This document shows positions 48,654 to 55,714 of a stretch of DNA of 64,000 bases, in pieces; within the stretch, counting starts at the first letter, position 1, and the number at the start of each line of letters is the position of its first letter. Source of the DNA: Corynebacterium spheniscorum (GTDB taxonomy: Bacteria > Actinomycetota > Actinomycetes > Mycobacteriales > Mycobacteriaceae); NCBI RefSeq assembly GCF_900113445.1, contig NZ_FOPJ01000003.1, positions 124,001-188,000 of the forward strand. The letters run 5' to 3'. The notes under the pieces are model-generated. The model did not search any database, was not told the origin of the DNA, and saw only the letters and a program-made list of their open reading frames with translations. Position numbers and translations under genes: made by a program.

Positions 48654-49264
48654 TCACCTACGAAGATACACTGCGGTTTTGATGGGTTCTACCGCCTGGT
48701 TCCAGTCGCTTTGAGAGCAGAACTTCCACTGCCCATCTTCCTTCTTGAAGAAGTAGGAGCGATCGGCACTCGAGTCATCATCCTTTACCACTCGCACCAC
48801 TCGTTTTTGATACATGTCGGATAGCTCCTGAGAGACCTTCTCTTCTACTTCTTTTCTCTCGCCGGGGGTGTATCCCCCCAGCTCGTACTCATCAAGTAGA
48901 GGCTCAGCGTCGATGAACACCTCAGACTGAGATAGCGCCCGCCACCTCGGATAGGCGTTCAGCGGTAGATTCTTTTTCACACCGTCTCCGTAGTACCTCC
49001 GAAGGTCATGCGCGAGAGGAGCACAGGAGTTCTCGATCAGATACTTCATCACTTCCTCACGATCCTTAAGATCCCACGCCTTATAGATCAGGCTTTGAAT
49101 TTCCTTCTCATCACCTTCTAGGCCCTTGGCTTTTTCTCCCAGTTCCGCTCCTTAACCGAAATAGCGTCAAGTGCAGGATCCGATTTACCGCACCCTGTTA
49201 ATGCCAATGGTGCAATGAGAGTTATTGCTAGCAGGGAACGGCCCAGCTTCGTTTTAATATTCAT
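48654..49264 (-). pseudogene. Lipoprotein gene broken by a one-base frameshift
   Basis: From the ATG at 49264 comes a clear lipoprotein signal peptide ending ALTGCGK, but this frame stops at 49118-49120. The mature part continues in the -1 frame from about 49148 (AELGEKAKGLEGDEKEI) through to the stop at 48654. One lost base near 49148-49155 explains both. The mature part contains ENSCAPLAHDL, PRWRAL and the C-terminal KKEDGQWKFCSQ, matching the two lipoproteins upstream. Either a recent mutation or a sequencing error; no slippery heptamer for programmed shifting is present. Confidence 0.75.
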
Positions 49265-49318
49265 GTTGACTTCCCTAGTTCAAGAAATAATTTTCGAGCG
49301 TCTGCGTTAGAAATGGAG

Positions 49319-49972
49319 TTATTTGTCGCAGAACTTCCACTGCTTGTCTTCCTTCTTGAAGAACACGATGTGCACGTCATCATCATTAGGTACCTTGGAA
49401 CGTAAAAGCGGGTCTGCAGGACGCAGCATCATCGAGGCCCAGTCGCCATTTTCAGTCACACTCACAGCCTCCAAAGCCGCTGTTTTGCCCCCGGTCAGTG
49501 CGCCGAGAGGTGAACTGGTTACAGGGACGTTTCCCTGCCGGATCATGTCCTGCGCTTGCTCGGCGTCCTCCAGGGGCTTCCCCTCTGGGGAATAAAGATT
49601 ATCCTGGCAAGAATTGAGCAAAATTCCGCGACCCATTTCTTCAGCTGTCCGCGCAGCAAAAATCTCATCAAAGGCCTGGAATATCTTCTTTTTGGTCTTC
49701 TTCGACGCCGCTTTTCCACCGGCAGTGTCAGGGGAATAGAAGGGCGGCACCGGGCCCTCCTCCGTAAGCATCGGCTCCTGCTTACTCTCCATATATTGAG
49801 CCACGTACTCCTTGGCGTCTTTTTCCTTCGTGCCGTCTTTTAGAGGGGCTACAACAGCACCGGGCATGCTGCTATAGGGATCAGCTTTCTTATCCCCACA
49901 CCCGCTAAGTGCTAGGGGCAAGACCATGAGCGCCGCAACAACGGGCGTTTTTAAGGACTTTCTGTTAATCAC
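49319..49972 (-). CDS. Lipoprotein, NSC/WxFC family, 217 aa
   Basis: GTG at 49972 with GGGAG about 8 nt upstream opens a signal peptide with lipobox ALSGCGDKK (Cys about residue 23). The mature protein is hydrophilic, with a Lys-rich stretch (KKTKKKIF) and ends FFKKEDKQWKFCDK. It shares NSC (LLNSCQDN) and WxFC with its neighbours, suggesting a conserved disulfide. It is likely anchored to the outer face of the membrane by Lgt action. Function unknown; the fold may be NTF2-like as in many small lipoproteins, but this is not visible. Confidence 0.8.
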   Translation of the reverse strand: MINRKSLKTPVVAALMVLPLALSGCGDKKADPYSSMPGAVVAPLKDGTKEKDAKEYVAQYMESKQEPMLTEEGPVPPFYSPDTAGGKAASKKTKKKIFQAFDEIFAARTAEEMGRGILLNSCQDNLYSPEGKPLEDAEQAQDMIRQGNVPVTSSPLGALTGGKTAALEAVSVTENGDWASMMLRPADPLLRSKVPNDDDVHIVFFKKEDKQWKFCDK

Positions 49973-50305
49973 TTGCAATCTCCCATAAGTTTGGACAAAA
50001 GAGTTTGCTCCTCTCACGGGTGTCGAGGAGTCAAATTTCGCCTCCGAACGCTTAACTAGCAAGAAATGCCGAGGCGTTCACCAACGAAATTAAACCCTAC
50101 CGATTGCGGAATAGATCAGACAGATAATTCGACCCAATTCGGCCGAAACAGCTATGCACATCGTCTCTTAATCGCTCATCATATTTTTAGCGAAATATTT
50201 TGCTAGAAATACTTAAAGAAGATGCTAAGCGATTGCCAAAGGCACCCTAGAAACTTGAATCGAGTACCCCCGCTCATATCCCCCACTGCCTTGTCGCGGC
50301 ATGAA
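49973..50305. other. AT-rich spacer between two lipoprotein genes
   Basis: 333 bp, clearly more AT-rich than the surrounding genome between about 50120 and 50225 (TCATATTTTTAGCG, AAATATTTTGC). No gene supported. It should hold the promoter for the lipoprotein at 49319-49972. The base composition hints at acquired or decaying DNA. Confidence 0.5.
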
Positions 50306-50340
50306 TAAGACCCCGAAGGAGCACCTCTCTCGGGGTCTTA
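50306..50340 (-). terminator. Terminator after the third lipoprotein gene
   Basis: TAAGACCCCGA pairs with TCGGGGTCTTA around 13 nt, 14 bp after the stop. Confidence 0.75.
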
Positions 50341-50354
50341 AAAGTAGAGAAAAC

Positions 50355-51035
50355 CTAACGGCAGAAGAGCCAGCGGCCACCTTCACGGCTAAAGCGCATC
50401 GTGCCGGTGGTGGTTTCACCACGAGAGGTGGAAGTCACCTGAGCGGAGGCTTGATCGCCATTGACACGGATGTCATTAACGGCGTCAATACGCGGGGCCG
50501 CTTCAGCCCAACCAGGCATCTGGTCAAGCGGCATATCGGGCAGGTTAGCGGCATCGAGTCCCTGAGCATCGAACTCCTGACGCACCGCAGCACAGGAATT
50601 ATTCGGGATGTAGGTGGACCACTCACGGACAGTAGAGGCATTCAAAATACCTGTCACCAGGTTGGTGATTTCCTGCTCATCCTGGGCACTAGCGGCAGCA
50701 CCATCAACCGGATCCGGCTGCTGTACATCTGGGAAAACCTCTTGCACTGGGACACCCGGTGCGGGCGCAGGCGCGGGCGCTTCCGCCTGCGGCTGATCGG
50801 CCTGCTGCTCTTCCTTCGGCTTATCCTCTGGTTTTTCATCAACGGTGGTTTCCACGGTGGTGGTGATCACCGGATGGGAGGAGCTGCTCTTAGAACTAGA
50901 GCTAGTCACCGAAGTAGAAGTCGTGGTGGAGGTGCTGGTGGCGTCGCTATCTTTGGAGCCACAGCCAGCAAGCATCAGCGGTGCTGCCAATAGGGTGGCG
51001 ACGGCTGCGGCGCGGAAAGAATATGTGTTACGCAC
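50355..51035 (-). CDS. Lipoprotein with Ser/Thr and Pro linker, NSC/WxFC family, 226 aa
   Basis: GTG at 51035 with AAGGAGTC about 10 nt upstream. Signal peptide RAAAVATLLAAPLMLAGCG with the lipobox Cys at about 25. Then a Ser/Thr tract (about 30-55), a Glu/Pro/Gln linker up to about 100, and a globular domain with NNSCAAVRQEFDAQG, MPGWAEAAPRIDAV, and the C-terminus REGGRWLFCR. It shares the Cys pair NSC...WxFC with the two genes downstream. The long linker may span the cell-wall layers. Divergent from the TetR gene. Confidence 0.85.
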   Translation of the reverse strand: MRNTYSFRAAAVATLLAAPLMLAGCGSKDSDATSTSTTTSTSVTSSSSKSSSSHPVITTTVETTVDEKPEDKPKEEQQADQPQAEAPAPAPAPGVPVQEVFPDVQQPDPVDGAAASAQDEQEITNLVTGILNASTVREWSTYIPNNSCAAVRQEFDAQGLDAANLPDMPLDQMPGWAEAAPRIDAVNDIRVNGDQASAQVTSTSRGETTTGTMRFSREGGRWLFCR

Positions 51036-51226
51036 GAGTAAAAAGACTCCTTGATTTTTGGGCGAGATCATCATGTGCCAGGCATCATGAAGCCATGCCC
51101 GGGTAAGAAAGCGAGCACAGAATAGGCCACAGAGTACCAGCCGTCGTTGGGCTAGGGGGTGGCAGTACTCGCTGAATGTGCTCCTGCCCACAGCTGGGCT
51201 GTAAGAAGCTAGCTAGAGTAGAGCTT

Positions 51227-51808
51227 GTGCAATTATCCCCGGAAGCAATTATGAAGGCCGCGATTGAGATCCTCGATCGCTATGGCCTCGCCGATATGAC
51301 GATGCGGCGAGTGGCCACGCATCTCGGTGTTGTCCCGGGAGCCCTTTATTGGCATTTCAAGAATAAGCAGCAGCTTATCGCCGCTATTGCTATTGAGATG
51401 ATCCATCCGGTGGTACCTACGCTAAGAGAGGAAGAACCGGCCTCCTCATCAGTGGATCCGGCAACTGTGGCTCAGCAGTTAAGGACTCACCTACTGGCTC
51501 ACCGTGATGGTGCTGAGGTCGTCTCCGCTGCATTAACTGATTACGCTTTAAGAGCCCGCGTAGAAGAGCACCTTGCACAGTCTTTAGGGGCACAGCACCC
51601 GGGCTCGGATACTAAAGACTTAAGCATCGCCGCGGGCACTTTATTGCACTTCATTTTGGGTGCCTGCACCCTAGAGCAGTCCACCTTGCAGCGTGCTGAG
51701 CTCACCGGCGAAGAGGCACCGGAGGATACCGAAGTCCACTTTGAGGAATCCTTTAGCCGTGGGGTCGCTCTGATTTTAAGGGGTTTTGAAACCTGCAATA
51801 TGAAATGA
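51227..51808 (+). CDS. TetR-family transcriptional regulator
   Basis: 193 aa from GTG 51227. The helix-turn-helix reads MTMRRVATHLGVVPGALYWHFKNKQQL, typical of TetR. The C-terminal ligand-binding part is helical (TVAQQLRTHLLAHRD, GTLLHFILGACTLEQ). TAGAGT ends 7 nt before the GTG, so the message is probably leaderless; the longer frame has no support. It lies between the divergent lipoprotein and glgX. Its targets are unknown; the 190-bp shared spacer suggests it may control the lipoprotein or itself. Confidence 0.9.
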   Translation: MQLSPEAIMKAAIEILDRYGLADMTMRRVATHLGVVPGALYWHFKNKQQLIAAIAIEMIHPVVPTLREEEPASSSVDPATVAQQLRTHLLAHRDGAEVVSAALTDYALRARVEEHLAQSLGAQHPGSDTKDLSIAAGTLLHFILGACTLEQSTLQRAELTGEEAPEDTEVHFEESFSRGVALILRGFETCNMK

Positions 51809-51861
51809 ATTCCAATAGCTTCTGTTGCGCGCCATTGAACTAACCGATTAACTGCCTCGCC

Positions 51862-51867
51862 TATGAT
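51862..51867 (+). promoter_or_regulatory. glgX -10 (leaderless start)
   Basis: TATGAT, 8 nt before the ATG at 51876. Transcription would begin at or near the start codon. Confidence 0.55.
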
Positions 51868-51875
51868 GGGACCTC

Positions 51876-54200
51876 ATGAATTCTTCGTCTGACTACCCGT
51901 ACCCGGTTTGGCCTGGAGAGGCCTACCCCCTGGGGTCCACCTATGACGGAGCCGGAACTAACTTTGCCTTATTCTCCGACGCAGCTGAACGCGTCGATTT
52001 GTGCTTAATTGATGAGGACTGCCAAGAAGTACGCATCCCATTAACCGAAGTAGATGCCCACGTGTGGCACTGCTACCTGCCCGGCATCCAACCCGGGCAG
52101 CGCTATGGTTACCGCGTTCATGGCCCCTATAACCCCCGCGAAGGGCAACGCTGCGATCCCTCCAAGCTGCTCGTTGACCCCTATGCGCGAGCCTTTGATG
52201 GGGAATTCGATGGTGATGCCTCGCTATTTAGCTATGACATCAACGATCCGGAAAACCCGGATGGTCGCAATACCGAAGACAGCTTGGGCCACACCATGAC
52301 CTCGGTGGTGATCAACCCCTTCTTCGATTGGGGTTCCGATCGCGCACCGAAGATCCCGTACCACGAGACCGTCATCTACGAGACCCATGTCAAAGGCATG
52401 ACGATGACCCATCCCGAGGTACCAGAATCGCTTCGCGGTACCTACGCTGGCTTGGCTCACCCTGCGGTCATTGATTATTTGAAGGACCTTGGTGTTACCG
52501 CGGTGGAGCTCATGCCGGTGCACCAATTCCTCCAAGATGATCGCCTCCGCGACTTAGGCCTCAGGAACTACTGGGGCTATAACACCTTCGGGTTCTTCGC
52601 CCCGCAGCAGGATTATGCTTCCTCAACCCGCCCTGGTGCCGCGGTCAGCGAGTTTAAGGGCATGGTGCGTGCCTACCATGAAGCCGGCATGGAAGTGATC
52701 CTGGATGTGGTGTATAACCACACCGCTGAAGGCAACCACCTCGGCCCCACCATTTGTTTCCGTGGCATTGACAATGCGGCCTACTACCGCCTGGTCGATG
52801 GTGACCCCTTCCATTACATGGACTACACCGGTACCGGTAACTCCTTTAATGTGCGCCACCCGCACTCCCTGCAGCTGATCATGGATTCACTGCGCTATTG
52901 GGTCACTGAGATGCACGTCGATGGTTTCCGCTTCGACCTTGCCTCTACCCTCGCCCGCGAATTCCATGATGTGGATCGCCTGGCTACCTTCTTTGACCTG
53001 GTGCAACAAGACCCAGTGGTCTCCCAGGTCAAGCTCATTGCCGAGCCCTGGGATGTGGGTGAAGGTGGCTACCAGGTGGGTAACTTCCCGCCGCTATGGA
53101 CTGAGTGGAATGGTAAATACCGCGACACCGTCCGCGACTTTTGGCGCGGTGAGCCCGCTACCTTAGGCGAGTTCGCTTCCCGCATTACTGGCTCTTCGGA
53201 TCTTTATGCCAATAATGGGCGCCGCCCGACCGCCAGCATTAACTTCATCACCGCTCATGATGGCTTCACCCTTAATGACCTGGTGAGCTATAACGAGAAG
53301 CACAATGAGGCCAATGAGGAAGGTAACCGCGACGGGGAATCCCATAACCGCTCCTGGAATTGCGGTGTAGAAGGCCCCACTGATGATCCAGAGATCATCG
53401 CTTTGCGCGAACGCCAGCGCCGGAATTTCCTGACCACCTTGATGCTCAGCCAAGGCACGCCCATGATCTCCCATGGTGATGAGATGGGCCGCACCCAAAA
53501 CGGCAATAACAATGTGTATTGCCAGGACAATGAGACCGCCTGGGTGGATTGGAGTTTAGCGGAAGAAAACTCCGGGCTGGTGGCCTTCACCCGCCGACTG
53601 GCCCGCATCCGGGCAAAGCACCCGGTCTTCCGCCGCCGCAGCTTCCTCGCCGGTGGTCCTTTGGGCACGAATGTGCGTGATCGTGATATCGCCTGGCTCG
53701 TGCCCAGCGGCAAGCTCATGACCCAAGATGATTGGGGCTTTGCCTTCGGTCGTTCCTTGATGGTGTACCTCAATGGCGATGCTATTGCGGAACCGGATTC
53801 CCGCGGCCAGCAGGTCAAAGATGATTCCTTCATCATGATGTTCAACGCCTACCACGAGCCCATCGAGTTCACCTTGCCGGGCAAGAACTTCGGCTGCAAA
53901 TGGGAGCTGATTGTGGATACCACCGAGGAAACCGGTTATCCGCTGCATAAGGAAGTAGTGGAACATAATGGCACCATTGAGGTGCCGGCTCGCTCCACCA
54001 TGTTGCTGAAGCAAACGGAACCGCCGTGCTATGAGGATGAAGAAGATGGGGAATGCACCTGCAGCTGCGGTGCCCCAGAGCATCTTCCCTCCCCGGGGCG
54101 TTCCACCGGTGCGGTTGGCCATAATGAGGCTGCTGCCAGTGGGATCGCTGGTGATGGCAAAAATGCCAAGGATCACGCTGCTGAGGATGAGGAATACTAA
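51876..54200 (+). CDS. glgX: Glycogen debranching enzyme GlgX
   Basis: 774 aa GH13 enzyme that hydrolyses alpha-1,6 branches of phosphorylase-limit dextrins. N-terminal CBM48-like domain (about 10-110, YPLGSTYDGAGTNFALFSD), then the barrel with EVILDVVYNHTAEGNH, DGFRFDLAST (nucleophile Asp), LIAEPWDVGEGGYQVG (acid Glu) and FITAHDGFTLNDLVSY. The last 60 residues are an extra hydrophilic tail with four close Cys (PPCYEDEEDGECTCSCGAP). It ends at a strong terminator. With GlgP it completes glycogen breakdown. Confidence 0.97.
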   Translation: MNSSSDYPYPVWPGEAYPLGSTYDGAGTNFALFSDAAERVDLCLIDEDCQEVRIPLTEVDAHVWHCYLPGIQPGQRYGYRVHGPYNPREGQRCDPSKLLVDPYARAFDGEFDGDASLFSYDINDPENPDGRNTEDSLGHTMTSVVINPFFDWGSDRAPKIPYHETVIYETHVKGMTMTHPEVPESLRGTYAGLAHPAVIDYLKDLGVTAVELMPVHQFLQDDRLRDLGLRNYWGYNTFGFFAPQQDYASSTRPGAAVSEFKGMVRAYHEAGMEVILDVVYNHTAEGNHLGPTICFRGIDNAAYYRLVDGDPFHYMDYTGTGNSFNVRHPHSLQLIMDSLRYWVTEMHVDGFRFDLASTLAREFHDVDRLATFFDLVQQDPVVSQVKLIAEPWDVGEGGYQVGNFPPLWTEWNGKYRDTVRDFWRGEPATLGEFASRITGSSDLYANNGRRPTASINFITAHDGFTLNDLVSYNEKHNEANEEGNRDGESHNRSWNCGVEGPTDDPEIIALRERQRRNFLTTLMLSQGTPMISHGDEMGRTQNGNNNVYCQDNETAWVDWSLAEENSGLVAFTRRLARIRAKHPVFRRRSFLAGGPLGTNVRDRDIAWLVPSGKLMTQDDWGFAFGRSLMVYLNGDAIAEPDSRGQQVKDDSFIMMFNAYHEPIEFTLPGKNFGCKWELIVDTTEETGYPLHKEVVEHNGTIEVPARSTMLLKQTEPPCYEDEEDGECTCSCGAPEHLPSPGRSTGAVGHNEAAASGIAGDGKNAKDHAAEDEEY

Positions 54201-54207
54201 GCACTAA

Positions 54208-54246
54208 GCACAAGCGCCGCGGCGTATCACCGCGGCGCTTTTGTGC
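54208..54246 (+). terminator. glgX terminator
   Basis: AAGCGCCGCGG pairs with CCGCGGCGCTT around 7 nt, flanked by GCAC/GTGC, followed by TTGTGC. Confidence 0.9.
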
Positions 54247-54308
54247 TGCTTTGTCCTATCCTTGAGGGAAGCTAGTGATCAAGCCAAGGAAAGGATTAGG
54301 GCTCCATC

Positions 54309-55706
54309 GTGACCTCCGCTCATGGCGCTGAAGTGGTGTTTGGCAACCGCAGTCTCACCCTCAAACGCAGCCCACTTGCTGCTGCTTTGCATGGTGAAGA
54401 CCAGGTCACCATTGATCTTGAAGGTCTTAATAGCACCCTAGAATCCCAGGTCCCCACAAACGCCAACCCAGGGTTTGTGCGCCTGAGCTTCGGTGATGAT
54501 ACATCCCGTAGCTACGAGATTGCCTTCGCCCCGAATAGTGCGAAGGATTTTAATGCTTTCCTGCGTGAGGTTCACCGTGCGGCCAGTGGTGATTTAGCTG
54601 CTGATAGTCCCGTGGTGGGCTTAGATTTTGTGGAGTTACGTGCGGAGACTGCAAGCTCGCAGGCTTCTTCGCTATGCCATCTGGTGGCCACGAAATTTGA
54701 GCATGGGCGCCGCACCAAGGAATCCTTTGAGATGTGGTGCCAACCAGCTACCCAGAAACTTGATGATTCTGCCCCCTCTTCTGCGGAGGTATCGAAGAAG
54801 AAGTGGGAGAAGGCCCCGCATTGCGCAGAGCTGCTCAGCGGGTTCTTTGAGTTCCTTGGTGGTACGAACACCACGGTGGTGGCGCATAATGTGGACGCGG
54901 TGATGCGCACCCTGGTGCATTCTGCGAAAGCAGCGGAGTTTGTACTGCCCACCCAGATGCAGGCGATCTGCAGCTACGGTCTAGCCCGCGAGAAAGACCT
55001 TGGCCAAAAGACCAATAGCTTAACCGGACTCGCGGAAGCCTTGGATCTTAAAGACCGCAGTACTGGCGCGGTGTTTGTCGAGCTAGCACGGATGGATCAG
55101 TGGGAAGGCAGTGCGGAGGATTATGCCCAAAGCTGTGGCTTCCACGCCGGTGTTTTAGGTGCTGAGGGCTATGTGCCCATGCTGAATGAAGCGGACTATC
55201 ACGCAGCTGTGCCTGAGCTTGATGCCTTGTTGGTGGCGCGGCGGGCGAAGAATGAAGAAGGTGGGCAGCTTTCCTTAGATTGGGGTGCGCTTTCTGCAGA
55301 CTCGGGCCAATCGGAAAAGAGCAGCGGCAAAGCTGCAGCGCAGTCCAAGCCGCAATCTTCTCGTGACCCTGCCCCCTGGTCTCGGGTAGCAACCCCTGAT
55401 GAAATCCCGGAACCGAACCTGGATGCGAACCCCGAGGGTGCGTTATTCCAGCAGCATGTGGCCTTATCCGGGGATTTTGCGCCCTATGATAAAGAACAAT
55501 TATGGGATGGGATTGCGCATAAGGGCGGGTTGGTGCAAAAGAATGTCACCAAGAAAACCACGGTGTTTATTGCTGGGCCGTGGAAGGGTAAAACCACCAA
55601 GCATAAACGCGCCGAGGAATTACAATCTCAGGGCCAAGACATCCAAATTTGGGATGAAAAGCGGCTCTATGAGGAATTGGGGTTATCCGAAGAGCCGCCT
55701 TTCTAG
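54309..55706 (+). CDS. Exonuclease-like (DEDDh, degenerate) protein with C-terminal BRCT domain
   Basis: 465 aa, start GTG 54309. About 1-95 is an unassigned beta-rich domain. About 100-262 follows the plan of DNA polymerase III epsilon-type exonucleases: VVGLDFVELRAET, TTVVAHNVDAVMRTL, ICSYGLAREK, SLTGLAEALDL. However, the DxE pair reads D106-F-V, the second Asp of AHNxxFD is missing, and the HD-x4-D motif is replaced by RSTGAVFVE, so catalysis is unlikely. Residues about 376-457 are a BRCT domain (LFQQHVALSGDFAPYDKEQL, VFIAGPWKGKTTKHKRAEEL, IQIWDEKRLYEEL). It may bind DNA or partners in repair. It ends 8 bp from the convergent nirK-like gene. Confidence 0.75.
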   Translation: MTSAHGAEVVFGNRSLTLKRSPLAAALHGEDQVTIDLEGLNSTLESQVPTNANPGFVRLSFGDDTSRSYEIAFAPNSAKDFNAFLREVHRAASGDLAADSPVVGLDFVELRAETASSQASSLCHLVATKFEHGRRTKESFEMWCQPATQKLDDSAPSSAEVSKKKWEKAPHCAELLSGFFEFLGGTNTTVVAHNVDAVMRTLVHSAKAAEFVLPTQMQAICSYGLAREKDLGQKTNSLTGLAEALDLKDRSTGAVFVELARMDQWEGSAEDYAQSCGFHAGVLGAEGYVPMLNEADYHAAVPELDALLVARRAKNEEGGQLSLDWGALSADSGQSEKSSGKAAAQSKPQSSRDPAPWSRVATPDEIPEPNLDANPEGALFQQHVALSGDFAPYDKEQLWDGIAHKGGLVQKNVTKKTTVFIAGPWKGKTTKHKRAEELQSQGQDIQIWDEKRLYEELGLSEEPPF

Positions 55707-55714
55707 GCCGCAGG

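Noticed and set aside
49118..49160. Programmed ribosomal frameshift in the lipoprotein gene
   Set aside because: No slippery heptamer or following structure at the junction; a single lost base is simpler.
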